Positions 28,659-38,495 of a DNA stretch of 52,750 bases are shown here, one piece after another (position 1 is the first letter of the stretch; the number at the start of each line of letters is the position of its first letter). The notes below the pieces were generated by a model that was given only the letters and a program-made list of their open reading frames with translations, was not told where the DNA came from and ran no database searches. Made by a program: the position numbers and the translations under genes. The stretch covers positions 1-52,750 of the forward strand of contig JAJZVC010000018.1 of the NCBI GenBank assembly GCA_021845865.1. Reading direction: 5' to 3'. The stretch is from Pseudomonadota bacterium. Lineage in GTDB: Bacteria > Pseudomonadota > Gammaproteobacteria > Burkholderiales > UBA9220.

Positions 28659-29807
28659 CTAGCCGCGCTGCTCGATGGGCACGTAGGGCCGATTGTCCGG
28701 GCCCACGTATTCGGCGTTGGGGCGGATGATCTTGTTGTCGATGCGCTGCTCGATGACGTGGGCCGCCCAGCCGGTGGCGCGGGCGATGACGAAGAGGGGG
28801 GTGAACATCTCCGTCGGCACGCCCATCATGTGGTAGCTGGAGGCGGAGTACCAGTCCAGGTTGGGAAACATCTTCTTGGTGTCCCACATCACCGACTCGA
28901 TGCGGGCGGAAATGTTGAACAGATTCATGTTGCCGCCCGCCTCGCACAGCCGGCGGGAAACTTCCTTGATGGCCACGTTGCGCGGGTCGCCGATGGTGTA
29001 GACCGGGTGGCCGAAGCCGATGACGATTTCCTTGCGCTCCACCCGGGCGCGGATGTCGGCCTCCGCTTCGTCCGGGGTGTGGTAGCGGCGGATGATCTCC
29101 ATGGCGGCCTCGTTGGCGCCGCCGTGCTTGGGGCCACGCAGGGCGCCGATGGCGGCGGTGACGCAGGAGTAGAGGTCGGACAGGGTGCCGGCGACGACCC
29201 GGGCGGTGAAGGTGGAAGCGTTGAACTCGTGTTCGGCGTAGAGGATCAGGGAGGTGTCCAGGGCCTTGCGGTGCAGTTCCGACGGCGGCCGGCCGTGGAG
29301 CAGGTGGAGGAAGTGGCCGGCCACGGTGTCGTCGCCGGTCTCCACCTCGATCGCCTTGCCGTTGACGGCGTAGTGCCACCAGTAGAGCAGGAGGGAACCG
29401 AAGGAAGCCACCAGGCGGTCGGCGATGTCCCGGGCGCCCTGGAGGTTGTGGTCGTCCTTTTCCGGCAGGAGGGAGCCCAGCACCGAGCAGCCGGTGCGCA
29501 TCACGTCCATGGGGTGGGCGGAGGGAGGAATCTGCTCCAGAACCGTTTTCAGCTGGGCCGGCAGGCCGCGCAGGGATTTCAGTTTCTGGCGGTAATCCGC
29601 CAGTTCGGAGAGGTTCGGCAGGCGGCCGTGGATCAGCAGGTAGGCCACTTCCTCGAAGGTGGATTTCGCCGCCAGTTCCAGGATGTCGTAGCCCCGGTAG
29701 TGGAGATCGTTGCCGGAATGGCCCACGGTGCACACCGCGGTGGCGCCGGCATTGACGCCGGACAGGGCGACGGATTTCTTCTTCGGCAGGCTGGGGGTCT
29801 CGCTCAT
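28659..29807 (-). CDS. prpC: 2-methylcitrate synthase PrpC
   Basis: PrpC condenses propionyl-CoA with oxaloacetate. The 382-residue citrate-synthase-fold protein has [21 protein letters not shown], the substrate His region [29 protein letters not shown] and a C-terminal part with [19 protein letters not shown] lies upstream of the ATG at 29807, and the start overlaps the prpB stop by four bases (ATGA). Confidence 0.96.
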   Translation of the reverse strand: MSETPSLPKKKSVALSGVNAGATAVCTVGHSGNDLHYRGYDILELAAKSTFEEVAYLLIHGRLPNLSELADYRQKLKSLRGLPAQLKTVLEQIPPSAHPMDVMRTGCSVLGSLLPEKDDHNLQGARDIADRLVASFGSLLLYWWHYAVNGKAIEVETGDDTVAGHFLHLLHGRPPSELHRKALDTSLILYAEHEFNASTFTARVVAGTLSDLYSCVTAAIGALRGPKHGGANEAAMEIIRRYHTPDEAEADIRARVERKEIVIGFGHPVYTIGDPRNVAIKEVSRRLCEAGGNMNLFNISARIESVMWDTKKMFPNLDWYSASSYHMMGVPTEMFTPLFVIARATGWAAHVIEQRIDNKIIRPNAEYVGPDNRPYVPIEQRG

Positions 29808-30691
29808 GATTTTTTCTCCTGGGCAAAGAGCTGGTCCAGTTTCTGTTCATAGGCATGGTAGCCGAGGTAGTCGTAAAGCTCCATGCGGCTTTGCATCAGG
29901 CCGACGACGTTCTTCTGCGTGCCGTCCCGGCGGATGGCCTCATAGACCTTGAGGGCGGCCTGGTTCATGGCGCGGAAGGCGGAGAGGGGATAGAGCGCCA
30001 GGGAGACGCCGGCCCCCGCCAGTTCTTCCACCGTGAACAGCGGCGTGGAACCGAACTCGGTGATGTTGGCCAGCACCGGCACCTTCACCGCCGTGGCGAA
30101 CTGTTTGTACATGGCAAGCTCGGTCATGGCCTCGGGGAAAACCATGTCCGCCCCGGCCTCGACGCAGGCGCAGGCCCGGTCGATGGCGGCCGGCAAGCCC
30201 TCCACGGCGAGGGCGTCGGTGCGGGCCATGATGACGAAATCCGGGTCGGTCTTGGCGTCCACGGCGGCCTTGACGCGGTCCACCATCTCCGCCAGGGAGA
30301 CGATGGCCTTGCCGGGGCGGTGGCCGCAGCGCTTGGCCTGCACCTGGTCCTCGATGTGTACCGCGCCGGCACCGGACTTGATCATGGCCTTCACCGCGCG
30401 GGCGATGTTGAAGGCGCCGCCGAAGCCGGTGTCGATGTCCACCAGCACCGGCAGTCCGGTGGCGTCGGTGACGCGGCGCAGGTCGGTGAGGACGTCGTCG
30501 AGGGTGGTGATGCCCAGGTCGGGCAGGCCCAGGGAGCCGGCGGCGACGCCGCCGCCGGAGATGTAGAGGGCCTTGTAGCCCACGGCCTCGGCCAGCTTGG
30601 CGTGGTAGGCATTGATGGCGCCGATGACCTGGAGGGGCTTCTCGGCGGCGACGGCGGCGCGAAAGCGGGCGCCGGGAGAATGTGGATTCAT
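29804..30691 (-). CDS. prpB: 2-methylisocitrate lyase PrpB
   Basis: PrpB splits 2-methylisocitrate into pyruvate and succinate. The 295-residue isocitrate-lyase-family protein has [25 protein letters not shown] with the catalytic Cys, and [10 protein letters not shown] use the ATG at 30691, giving [13 protein letters not shown]; a frame reaching 30730 would extend across the transcription start expected from the sigma-54 promoter. It is the first gene of the operon. Confidence 0.96.
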   Translation of the reverse strand: MNPHSPGARFRAAVAAEKPLQVIGAINAYHAKLAEAVGYKALYISGGGVAAGSLGLPDLGITTLDDVLTDLRRVTDATGLPVLVDIDTGFGGAFNIARAVKAMIKSGAGAVHIEDQVQAKRCGHRPGKAIVSLAEMVDRVKAAVDAKTDPDFVIMARTDALAVEGLPAAIDRACACVEAGADMVFPEAMTELAMYKQFATAVKVPVLANITEFGSTPLFTVEELAGAGVSLALYPLSAFRAMNQAALKVYEAIRRDGTQKNVVGLMQSRMELYDYLGYHAYEQKLDQLFAQEKKS

Positions 30692-30723
30692 GGCCGGGGT
30701 CCTGTTGAAATAGTGCCATGGAT

Positions 30724-30741
30724 GCTGCAATGGCCGTGCCA
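30724..30741 (-). promoter_or_regulatory. Sigma-54 promoter for prpBCD
   Basis: On the minus strand TGGCAC (30741-30736), a 5-base spacer GGCCA and TTGCA (30730-30726) match the sigma-54 consensus TGGCAC-N5-TTGCA exactly. The -12 element lies about 35 bases upstream of the prpB ATG, leaving a leader of about 20 bases. PrpR, the expected activator, is encoded divergently next to it. Confidence 0.92.
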
Positions 30742-30746
30742 GGCGC

Positions 30747-30759
30747 TAATCGACTGATT
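30747..30759 (-). promoter_or_regulatory. Candidate IHF binding site
   Basis: The minus strand reads AATCAGTCGATTA, matching the IHF consensus WATCARNNNNTTR at every fixed position. It lies just upstream of the sigma-54 promoter and between it and the two PrpR-type repeats, where a DNA bend would bring activator and polymerase together. Short degenerate motifs arise by chance, so this is a candidate only. Confidence 0.5.
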
Positions 30760-30782
30760 TCGTTGAATCCCGGCTGTTCTTG

Positions 30783-30800
30783 TGTTTCAATGATGGAACA
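30783..30800. promoter_or_regulatory. Candidate PrpR operator 1
   Basis: TGTTTC-N6-GGAACA is an inverted repeat with one mismatch. It lies about 42 bases upstream of the sigma-54 -24 element and is repeated 22 bases to the right (operator 2), one from two helical turns away. That arrangement fits an enhancer for a sigma-54 activator. Confidence 0.6.
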
Positions 30801-30804
30801 TAGA

Positions 30805-30822
30805 TGTTTCGATGGTGAAACG
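30805..30822. promoter_or_regulatory. Candidate PrpR operator 2, overlapping the prpR start codon
   Basis: TGTTTC-N6-GAAACG contains a perfect GTTTC-N6-GAAAC inverted repeat. It spans the prpR ATG at 30812, so PrpR bound here could also limit its own expression. Same form as operator 1. Confidence 0.6.
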
Positions 30823-32713
30823 CACCGTGCCCGACTCCGCCCGCAAGCCAAAAATCTGGGGCATCGGCTTCGGCATCGCCGAATTCCTGCCCGATCTCAT
30901 CCCCGATTACGCCGACAGCGCGGAAATCCGCGTCATCCACAAGACCTTCGAGGAAGGGGAGCTGGCCGCCCGGGAGCTGCTGGCCGCCGGCGAGGCGGAC
31001 GTGTTCATCGCCGCCGGGGCCAACGGCGCCTACCTGCGGCGCCAGCTGTCCGCCCCGGTGGTGCAGATCAAGGTCAGCGGCTTCGACATTCTCCACGCCC
31101 TGCAAAAAGCCCGGGAGGTATCCGACCGCATTGCCCTGTTCAGCTACCAGACCATCCGCGCCGAATTGGAGGAGGTGAAGGAGCTGCTCAAGGTGGAGGT
31201 CGAGCAGTGCTTCTACACCACCCTCGAGGACGCCCGGCGGCGGGTGCGGGAGCTGGCCGAGGCGGGCTGCCGGGTGGTGGTGGGGTCCAGCATGGTCAAC
31301 CGCCTGGCGGTGGAGGCGGGGATGGCCGGGGTCTTCCTCTACTCCGCCGCCTCGGTGCGGCGGGCGGTGGAGGACGCCATCGACATCGCCCGCGTGGCCC
31401 AGGCGGAGGAGGCGCGGCGGGAGTGGCTGGGCTCCATCCTGCGCCACTTGGACGAGGCGGTGGCGGCGGTGGACCGGGCGGGGCGCATCCAATCCCTCAA
31501 CCCCCCCATGGCGGCGCTCTTGGGCGTGGCGGAAGAGCGGGCCCTGGGACGGGCCCTGGCCGAACTGGCGCCGGAGCTGTCCCTGGACGGCGTGCTGGCG
31601 GGCGGCGAGGCCGACGTGGAACGCATCCAGCGCCTGGGCAAGCGCACCCTGGTGGTCAACCGCCTTCCCCTGCGGGAAGGCGGGACGCTGACCGGCGCCG
31701 TGCTCACCTGCCAGGACGCCAATGCCATCCAGCGCGCCGACCGCACCCTGCGCACCGTCAGCCGGCCGCGCCACTTCAACGCCCGCTACCGGCTGGAGGA
31801 CATCGTCGGCGATTCCCCCCCCGTCCACGCCGCCCGGGAGGCCGCCGTCCGCTACGCCCGAGTGGACGCCACGGTGCTGATCGGCGGCGAATCCGGCACC
31901 GGCAAGGAGCTTTTCGCCCAGGGCATCCACAACGCCAGTCCGCGCCGCGCCGCGCCTTTCGTCGCCATCAACTGCGCCGCCGTGGCGGAGACCCTGCTGG
32001 AGTCGGAACTCTTCGGCTATGAAGAGGGGGCCTTCACCGGCAGCCGCAAGGGGGGCAAGGCGGGCCTGGTGGAGTGCGCCCATACCGGCACCCTGTTCCT
32101 GGACGAAATCGGCGAGCTGCCCCTGTCCCTGCAGGCCAAGCTGCTGCGGGTGCTGCAGGAGAAGGAGGTGCTGCGCCTGGGGGCCACCGACCCCACCCCC
32201 GTGGACGTGCGCATCGTCGTCGCCACCAACCGGGACCTGCGGGCCCTGGTGGCGGCGGGGGATTTTCGCGAGGACCTCTTCTACCGCCTGAATATCCTCA
32301 ATCTTCACCTGCCGCCCCTGCGGGAACGGCGGGAAGACATCCCCGCCCTGGCCGGGCGCTTCCTCGCCACGTTCGCGCCGTCCCGGCGCGAACGGATGCT
32401 GGCGCAATGGTTGCCCCGCTTCGGCGCCTATGCCTGGCCCGGCAACATCCGGGAGCTGGAGAATGTCGTCGAGCGGCTGGCGGTTTTTTGCCACGAGGAG
32501 GATTCAGCGGACGAAACCCTGCTGCGCAGCGCCGTGCCGGAGTTGTTCGAGGGTTTTGCGGCGACGGGGGGGCGGGATTTAAAGGCGGCCAGCCGTTCCC
32601 GGGAACAGGCCCATATCCGCCAGGTCCTGGCGGAGTGCGGCGGCGACCAGGGCTTGGCGGCGAAACGCCTGGGCATCAGCCGGACGACCCTGTGGCGGCG
32701 GTTGAAGGCCTAG
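30812..32713 (+). CDS. prpR: Propionate catabolism sigma-54 activator PrpR
   Basis: The 633-residue protein has an N-terminal PrpR_N sensory domain (about 15-185, thought to sense 2-methylcitrate) and a PAS-like linker (about 205-300). An AAA+ sigma-54 interaction domain follows with Walker [10 protein letters not shown], the loop motif [14 protein letters not shown], and Walker [11 protein letters not shown]. The protein ends in a Fis-type helix-turn-helix ([18 protein letters not shown]). The loop reads GAFTGS rather than GAFTGA, which I take as normal for PrpR. It is divergent from prpBCD, 120 bases between starts. Its stop interlocks with the convergent kinase gene in CTAG. Confidence 0.95.
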   Translation: MVKRTVPDSARKPKIWGIGFGIAEFLPDLIPDYADSAEIRVIHKTFEEGELAARELLAAGEADVFIAAGANGAYLRRQLSAPVVQIKVSGFDILHALQKAREVSDRIALFSYQTIRAELEEVKELLKVEVEQCFYTTLEDARRRVRELAEAGCRVVVGSSMVNRLAVEAGMAGVFLYSAASVRRAVEDAIDIARVAQAEEARREWLGSILRHLDEAVAAVDRAGRIQSLNPPMAALLGVAEERALGRALAELAPELSLDGVLAGGEADVERIQRLGKRTLVVNRLPLREGGTLTGAVLTCQDANAIQRADRTLRTVSRPRHFNARYRLEDIVGDSPPVHAAREAAVRYARVDATVLIGGESGTGKELFAQGIHNASPRRAAPFVAINCAAVAETLLESELFGYEEGAFTGSRKGGKAGLVECAHTGTLFLDEIGELPLSLQAKLLRVLQEKEVLRLGATDPTPVDVRIVVATNRDLRALVAAGDFREDLFYRLNILNLHLPPLRERREDIPALAGRFLATFAPSRRERMLAQWLPRFGAYAWPGNIRELENVVERLAVFCHEEDSADETLLRSAVPELFEGFAATGGRDLKAASRSREQAHIRQVLAECGGDQGLAAKRLGISRTTLWRRLKA

Positions 32714-34908
32714 GGTGCCAGGGGGATGCGCAACAGGATTTCCGCCCCTTCCGCCGTGTTGCGGGCTTCGATCTGGCCGTTCATGTGCTCCATGAGCATC
32801 TTCGACATGTAGAGGCCAATGCCGGAACCGTTGGGCTTGGTGGTGAAATAGGGGTCGAAGATTTTCGGCAATACCTGGGCGTCGATGCCGCCGGCGTTGT
32901 CGCGGATGGATACCGTCGCCCATTGGGGTTCCCGGCCGATGGCGACCACGACCCGGCCATTTTCCGCTTTTCGTTCCAGCAGGGCATCCTTGGCGTTGGC
33001 CAGGCCGTTCAGCAGCACCTGGACGAATTCGTTGGGATAGCCGAAGGCTTCCGCGTCTTCCCCGCTCTCGCCCAGTTCCAGGGTTATGCCGTGATTAGCG
33101 TAGCTGGCGCTCACCAAGGAGAGGGCGTTTTCAATGGCGGGGCGCAGTCTGAAGGCCTCCTGCGCCTGGTCGCGGCGGAAGAAAAAGCGGAAGTCGTCGA
33201 TGGTGGCGGACATGCTGCGGATCAGGCTCTGGCCTTTCTTCATGGCCTCCTGCAGGGTTTCCCGGTCGAGTTCGTTGTATTCGTAGGCGTCGTAAAGATT
33301 GCTCAGCACCAGGCCGAGGGCGTTGAGGGGCTGGCGCCACTGGTGGGCGATGTTGTGCACCATTTCGCCCATGGCGGCGAGGCGGGATTGCTGGATGAGC
33401 AGCAGGTCTTTTTCCCGGTTCTTGGCCGCCTCCTCCGCCACCCGCTGCTCCAGGGTCCGGTTCAGGGACTCCAGGGCTTCCTCGGCCCGCTTGCGCTCGG
33501 TGATGTCGAAGAAGATCGCCACGTAGTTGAGGATTTCCCCCTCCTCGTTGCGCACGGCGGAAATGGCCAGCCACTCCGGGTAGATGTCGCCGTTCTTGCG
33601 CTTGTTCCAGATTTCGCCGCGCCAGGAGCCGGTGGCATGAATCGATGCCCACATGGCCTGGTAGAAGGCTTTGTCATGGCGGCCGGACTGAAGGATGCGC
33701 GGATTGAGCCCCACCACTTCCGCCGCTTCGTAGCCGGTAATGGCCGTGAAGGCCGTGTTGACGGAGAGGATGTTGGCCCGGGCATCGGTGATGGTGATGG
33801 CCTCGGCGCTGCTGTCGAATACCTTGGCCCACAGCCGCAGCTTATCGAGGTCGGCGCGCCGGGATTCGGTGATGTCGGCCCACACGCCGTAATAGCCGAG
33901 GAACTCGCCGCTGCGCGACAGGAGCGGGACGCCGCTGGCGCGCAGCCAGAGGCGGGCGCCGCCGGGGGCGAGGAAGGGAAAGACCAAGTCGCGGTATGGC
34001 TCATGGGCGGCGATGGCGGCCTGCATTCTGGCCCAATCGGTTGGGGGCTGGTTGGGGTCCAGCAGGCTCGAGATTTTTTGCCCCGTCAGCTCCTCCGGCG
34101 AGAAGGGGCAATCCTTCTGCCGGGAAAAATCGGTGAACGTGCCGCTGCTATCGGTTTGCCACAGCCAGTCGCTGGCGTTCTCGGTGACGATGCGCAGCCG
34201 CTCCCGGCTGTCGTAGAGGCTGTCGCTGGCTTGCAGCAGGCGGGCGATCACCTGGCGGATGCGCTGGGCCATGGGGCGGAAGATGAAGGCCGCCTCCAGG
34301 GCCAGGAGCAGGAGGGTGACGAGCCATACCGTGGTTTCCGCCTTGTCCAGCTGGGCGATGGCGGCCTCTCCTTCCAGCTGGTATTGATGCACCATGCGGT
34401 CCAGGGACTGGACCAGGGTGGTGGGGGCAACCTGGACGATGTGCCGCAGATCCGGGTTGTCCGGGGTCAGGCCGGCGTCAGGGGCGCGGAGCAGGGATTT
34501 CACGGCGGCGAGGTAATCGCGGACTTGATGGTCGACGCCGTTCGGGCCGTCGAAATACAGGCCGCGCACCGTGGCCGACATGGTGGGGGGCAGCCCCAGC
34601 TCGGCATCGCCTCGGGTCAGGCCGAGATGGGAGCGTTCCATCAAGTCGGCGGCTTCTTGCAGCTGCTGGCGAATGCCGGCGCGTTTTTCAGCCGGCGCTC
34701 TTGCCAGGAGGGTGGCAAAGAGGGCGGTGCGCTGGCTCAGCATGCGCTGGCGGCCGCTGACGTTGACGATGGCCGCCGTGCTTTCCTGCTGGGCGATGAC
34801 CAGGCGCAGGCTGATCCAGGCGGTGGTGGCCAGGGAAGCGATCAGCGTCAGGGCGACCACGTAACGCCAGGTGAGGGCGCGGGCGATGTAGAGTTCTTTG
34901 TCGATCAA
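32710..34908 (-). CDS. Membrane sensor histidine kinase with PilJ-type N-terminal domain and two PAS domains
   Basis: The 732-residue protein starts with a transmembrane segment (about 15-38), then a PilJ-type sensor domain with VNVSGRQRMLSQRTALF, and a second segment around 205-225. Two PAS domains lie at about 240-365 and 370-490, then a short coiled coil. The kinase core has H522 in NIAHQWRQPLNALG, N box LLNGLANAKDAL, DNAGGID and GSGIGLYM. The PilJ-N domain also occurs in nitrate-sensing NarX/PilJ relatives. The start is a TTG at 34908 with no good ribosome site, so the N-terminus is uncertain by some residues. No response regulator is adjacent. Its catalytic half is strikingly like that of the CBS-PAS kinase at 23.7-26.4 kb. 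Confidence 0.87.
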   Translation of the reverse strand: MIDKELYIARALTWRYVVALTLIASLATTAWISLRLVIAQQESTAAIVNVSGRQRMLSQRTALFATLLARAPAEKRAGIRQQLQEAADLMERSHLGLTRGDAELGLPPTMSATVRGLYFDGPNGVDHQVRDYLAAVKSLLRAPDAGLTPDNPDLRHIVQVAPTTLVQSLDRMVHQYQLEGEAAIAQLDKAETTVWLVTLLLLALEAAFIFRPMAQRIRQVIARLLQASDSLYDSRERLRIVTENASDWLWQTDSSGTFTDFSRQKDCPFSPEELTGQKISSLLDPNQPPTDWARMQAAIAAHEPYRDLVFPFLAPGGARLWLRASGVPLLSRSGEFLGYYGVWADITESRRADLDKLRLWAKVFDSSAEAITITDARANILSVNTAFTAITGYEAAEVVGLNPRILQSGRHDKAFYQAMWASIHATGSWRGEIWNKRKNGDIYPEWLAISAVRNEEGEILNYVAIFFDITERKRAEEALESLNRTLEQRVAEEAAKNREKDLLLIQQSRLAAMGEMVHNIAHQWRQPLNALGLVLSNLYDAYEYNELDRETLQEAMKKGQSLIRSMSATIDDFRFFFRRDQAQEAFRLRPAIENALSLVSASYANHGITLELGESGEDAEAFGYPNEFVQVLLNGLANAKDALLERKAENGRVVVAIGREPQWATVSIRDNAGGIDAQVLPKIFDPYFTTKPNGSGIGLYMSKMLMEHMNGQIEARNTAEGAEILLRIPLAP

Positions 34909-35045
34909 CGCGGCTAGGTCCGCCGGTGGGGGCGGGCGGGGATTGAGGGAAAGGCGTTCGTCTTTTTATAGTACAGGATACCCCCTTTTGCCGCGGGCGG
35001 GGCCAGGACGTGTTTGCCCGGCCCTGAAGCCAGGCCGAACAGGCC

Positions 35046-35777
35046 CTAGAACCGTTCCTTTTCCCCCAGGTAGCGCCACTGGCCCGGCGGCAAATCCCCC
35101 AGGCGCACGCGGCCGATGCGCACCCGCTTCAGGCCCACCACCTTCAGGCCCACCAGCTCGCACATGCGGCGGATCTGGCGCTTCTTGCCCTCCTTCAGGA
35201 TGAAGCGCAGCTGGTCCTTGTTCTGCCAGGCGACCTTGGCCGGCCGCAGGGCCTGGCCGTCGAGGCTGAGGCCGTGGTTGAGGCGCTTCAGCCCTTCTTC
35301 GCTGAGGGCGCCCTGGACCCGCACCAGGTATTCCTTTTCCACCTCGGAGTCCTCGCCGATGAGCTGCTTGGCGATGCGGCCGTCCTGGGTCAGGACCAGC
35401 AGGCCCTGGGAGTCGATGTCCAGGCGGCCGGCGGGGGCCAGACCCTTCAGCTGGTCCGGGTGGAAGCGCAGGGGGGAAGGGTCGTCCTGGTAGCGGCTGT
35501 CCCGGGTGACGAGGGAAACGGCGGCCTTGTAGCCCTTCTCCGGCTGGCCGGAAACGTAGCCCACCGGCTTGTGGAGCAGGATGGTGACGCGCTTTTCCTG
35601 GGTCTGCCGGGCCCGCGGGTCGAGGGTGATGGTTTGGGCGGGGTCGACCTTGGTGCCGAGTTCGGTGACCGGCACGCCGTCCACCCGGACCCAGCCGCGC
35701 TCGATGTAGGCGTCGGCCTCGCGCCGCGAGCACAAGCCCCGCTCGGACATCAGTTTGGAGAGACGGATTTTTTCCAT
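35046..35777 (-). CDS. rluF: 23S rRNA pseudouridine synthase, RluF/RsuA family
   Basis: The 243-residue protein has an N-terminal S4 RNA-binding domain ([22 protein letters not shown]) and a pseudouridine synthase domain with catalytic D120 in [27 protein letters not shown] and [17 protein letters not shown]. The GYVSGQ and EKEYLVRV stretches are closer to RluF (23S U2604) than to RluB or RsuA. The ATG at 35777 is chosen because the S4 domain begins there; ATGs at 35786 and 35849 are in frame and none has a clear ribosome site. It lies 82 bases downstream of the GGDEF gene on the same strand. Confidence 0.88.
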   Translation of the reverse strand: MEKIRLSKLMSERGLCSRREADAYIERGWVRVDGVPVTELGTKVDPAQTITLDPRARQTQEKRVTILLHKPVGYVSGQPEKGYKAAVSLVTRDSRYQDDPSPLRFHPDQLKGLAPAGRLDIDSQGLLVLTQDGRIAKQLIGEDSEVEKEYLVRVQGALSEEGLKRLNHGLSLDGQALRPAKVAWQNKDQLRFILKEGKKRQIRRMCELVGLKVVGLKRVRIGRVRLGDLPPGQWRYLGEKERF

Positions 35778-35859
35778 GGCGGCCATTGAACCATGAACCG
35801 GGGCGAGGCGGAAGGGCGAGGCGTTCGCGTTCTGGCCCCCGGAACCCACGGAAACGCGC

Positions 35860-38406
35860 TTATTCGCCGTAGTGGCGGTAGGCGCCCTTGCCGCTGTGCT
35901 TTATGGCGTACATGGCGTTGTCGGCGCGGTTGAGGAGGGTTTCCACCTCCTCGCCGTTGGCCGGGTAGAGGCTGATGCCGATGCTGGCGCTGATGCGGCA
36001 GGAGTGGCCGTTGATGTCGAAGGGGGCGTCCAGGCTGCGGAGCAGCTTGTCCGCGACAATGCCGGCGTCTTCGCCGTGGGCGATGGCGCTGAGAATGACG
36101 GTGAATTCGTCCCCCCCCATCCGGGCCAGGGTGTCCGATTCCCGGATGCAGCCGGCGAACCGTTCCGCCACCGCCTGGAGCAGGGCGTCGCCGGTATCGT
36201 GGCCGTGGGCGTCGTTCACGGCCTTGAAGCCGTCCAGGTCGGCGAACAGCAGGGCAAAAGGCGTCTGCTGGCGCTTGGCCTGGGCGATGGCGTGGCGCAG
36301 CCGGTCGAAGAACAGGGCGCGGTTGGGCAGGCCGGTGAGCTCGTCGTAATGGGCGAGGTGGGCCAATTGCCGTTCGAGGCGCTTGCGCTCGGTAATATCG
36401 TGCTTGATGGCGACGAAGCGGGTGATGCGGCCGCCATCGTCCTTCACCGGCGCGATGGCGGTGGCCTCGGTGTACAGGGTGCCGTCCTTGCGGCGGTTGG
36501 TGATTTCGCCGTTCCAGACGTCCCCCCGCAGGATGGTGCTCCACAGCTGGCGGTAGAAATCCTTGTCGTGCTGGCCGCTCTTGAACAGGGCGGGAGTTTG
36601 GCCCAGGACCTCTTCGGCGCTGTAGCCCGTGTGGGCGCTGAAGGCGGGGTTCACGTACTCGATGACCCCCTGCCGGTTGGTGATGACGATGGCCTCCGAC
36701 GCGGCCTCGATGGCCACGCCGCGGGTCCGCAGGGCTTCCTGGTTCTGGCGCATGGCGGTGATGTCCCGGGCGATGCCCACCACCCCCAGGAGCTTGCCGC
36801 TGTCGTCCCGCAGCACGTTGACGATGACGTCCGTCCACACGGCGGAGCCGTCCTTGCGGCGCAATTCGAATTCCAGGGAATGGCGCTGCAGCTCGCCCGT
36901 CCTCAGCAGGAACTGGGACTCCGTGGCGGCGGCCCGGATCGATTCGGGGGCCACGATCTGGGCCAGGGGCAGGCGCATGGCTTCGTCGACGGTGTAGCCG
37001 AGGAGGCGCTCCACCGCCGGACTGACGTAGGTGAGCTTGCCGAACAGGTCCACGGTCCAGATCACGTCGTAGGAGTTTTCCGCCAGCAGCCGGTAGCGGG
37101 TTTCGCTTTCCCGCAGGGCATCCTCCATCCGCTTGCGGTCGCTGATGTCGAAAGCGACGCCGCCGATGAGGTTGCTGCCGTCGGCCCGGGGGATGGGGAA
37201 TTTGGCGAACTGGAAGGTGTGCCGCTCGCCATTGGGGATGGGCAAGGTCAATTCGGCTTGCTGCAGGCCTTCGGATAGGGCGCGGCGGTCCATGGCGACG
37301 AGGGTGGCGGCGACATCGGGCGGGAGGAAATCGGGGGTGATTTCACCCACGTGCTTGTTGCCGAGCGTGGCTTCGAACTTCTGGTTGGCGAAGGCGATCC
37401 GTCCTTCCGGCTCCTTGATGTAGGCCGCGGCGGGGAGGTTGTCCATGAAGGCGGCGAACTGCTTGCGGCTTTCCTGGAGCAGTTCCTCCTCCATCAGGCG
37501 GCGCTCCGACACCAGGGCGCCGACGGTGAGGACCGTGAGGGTGAGGGACACCACCAGCAGGCCGAGGGTCTCCAGGGGTTTGCCGGAGGGGGCGGTGTAG
37601 AGCACGCCATGGTGGCTGACGGTGGCGGCGATGGCGAGGGTGGTGACGACGATTAATAGCGTGTTGGCCATGCGCGGCGGGTGGTTCACCGTTACCCACA
37701 GCATGGGCAGGAACAGCAGGTAGGGCAGCCCCATCAGGTGGCCGGTGGGGTCCCCTTCGAAGCCGAAAAAGAACAACAGGGCCAGGGCCACGGTGGCGAT
37801 GGCGGTGACGGTGCCCTTGCGCCATTCTTGCCAGGCGGGAAAGGGCTTCGGGCATTCCAGCCACAGGAGCAGGGCAGGGGCCAGGATCAGGGCGCCGCCG
37901 GCGTCGGACAGCATCCAGGTGAGCCAGATTTCCTGCAGTTTCTCCACCGGCACGAAACCGATCATGCCGATGGCCAGGGTGCCGCCGGTGGCGGTGATGA
38001 AGCCATGAACGCCAACGCCGAAGAGGGTGAAGGCCACCACCTCGTGGAGGGTGTAGAAGGGGGGGCGCGGCGAGGGCGCTGGACGGGTCAGGTAGGCGCC
38101 GAGCCAGGGGCCGAAGGTGTTGGTGGCGGAAATCATCAGCGCCTCCAGCAAGGGGGCGCCGAGGGAAAAATGGTTGATGCCCAGGGAACCGAGAAAAATA
38201 CCCGGCAGGTAACGGATGCCGCCGCGCAATGCCGCCACCAGGGCGATGCCGGCGGGCAGCCAGATGGGGGAGGGGAACAGGCCGTATTCGGAGAAGAAGC
38301 GCATCGCCGGCACGCCGAAGCCCCAGTAGGCGGCGATGACGAGGAGGTTGCCGAGGAGGATCGAGAGGGGTTGGGAGAAACGGCCGACTTTGTCCACAAA
38401 TAACAC
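35860..38406 (-). CDS. MASE1-PAS-PAS-PAS-GGDEF diguanylate cyclase
   Basis: The 848-residue membrane protein starts with a MASE1 sensor of about eight hydrophobic segments (residues 1-310; [33 protein letters not shown]). Three PAS domains lie at about 325-430, 440-560 and 565-680. The GGDEF domain has intact RMGGDEF (764-768) and an RxxD inhibitory site (RESD) five residues before it, so it should make cyclic di-GMP with product feedback. There is no EAL domain. Start is GTG at 38406; a second in-frame GTG three codons on is possible. Pilus genes elsewhere in the window are plausible targets of c-di-GMP, but no direct link is visible. Confidence 0.92.
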   Translation of the reverse strand: MLFVDKVGRFSQPLSILLGNLLVIAAYWGFGVPAMRFFSEYGLFPSPIWLPAGIALVAALRGGIRYLPGIFLGSLGINHFSLGAPLLEALMISATNTFGPWLGAYLTRPAPSPRPPFYTLHEVVAFTLFGVGVHGFITATGGTLAIGMIGFVPVEKLQEIWLTWMLSDAGGALILAPALLLWLECPKPFPAWQEWRKGTVTAIATVALALLFFFGFEGDPTGHLMGLPYLLFLPMLWVTVNHPPRMANTLLIVVTTLAIAATVSHHGVLYTAPSGKPLETLGLLVVSLTLTVLTVGALVSERRLMEEELLQESRKQFAAFMDNLPAAAYIKEPEGRIAFANQKFEATLGNKHVGEITPDFLPPDVAATLVAMDRRALSEGLQQAELTLPIPNGERHTFQFAKFPIPRADGSNLIGGVAFDISDRKRMEDALRESETRYRLLAENSYDVIWTVDLFGKLTYVSPAVERLLGYTVDEAMRLPLAQIVAPESIRAAATESQFLLRTGELQRHSLEFELRRKDGSAVWTDVIVNVLRDDSGKLLGVVGIARDITAMRQNQEALRTRGVAIEAASEAIVITNRQGVIEYVNPAFSAHTGYSAEEVLGQTPALFKSGQHDKDFYRQLWSTILRGDVWNGEITNRRKDGTLYTEATAIAPVKDDGGRITRFVAIKHDITERKRLERQLAHLAHYDELTGLPNRALFFDRLRHAIAQAKRQQTPFALLFADLDGFKAVNDAHGHDTGDALLQAVAERFAGCIRESDTLARMGGDEFTVILSAIAHGEDAGIVADKLLRSLDAPFDINGHSCRISASIGISLYPANGEEVETLLNRADNAMYAIKHSGKGAYRHYGE

Positions 38407-38495
38407 CGGTGAAGTTAGTGGGGCGTAATTTACCCCAAAAATTTCGCCTCGGATATAAGGGCTTTCCCTAAATCCCCATTGTAATAAATAACTTA

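Noticed and set aside
27022-29856. A 944-codon minus-strand frame across prpD and prpC
   Set aside because: It is a frame-shifted shadow of both genes; its product is Arg/Pro/Gly-rich and no motif is seen, while prpC and prpD are complete in their own frames.
31980-32050. PrpR loop reads GAFTGS instead of GAFTGA, suggesting a defective sigma-54 activator
   Set aside because: I believe this variant is usual in the PrpR family, and Walker A, Walker B and the helix-turn-helix are intact.
32074-34917. A 947-codon open frame on the plus strand overlapping prpR and running antisense to the PilJ-N kinase
   Set aside because: It covers two well-supported genes, its product is low-complexity Gly/His/Gln/Val-rich sequence without any family motif, and long antisense frames are expected in GC-rich DNA.
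38420-38436. GGGGCGTAATTTACCCC as a GGDEF-gene operator
   Set aside because: Only the outer four base pairs and one inner pair match; too imperfect to support.
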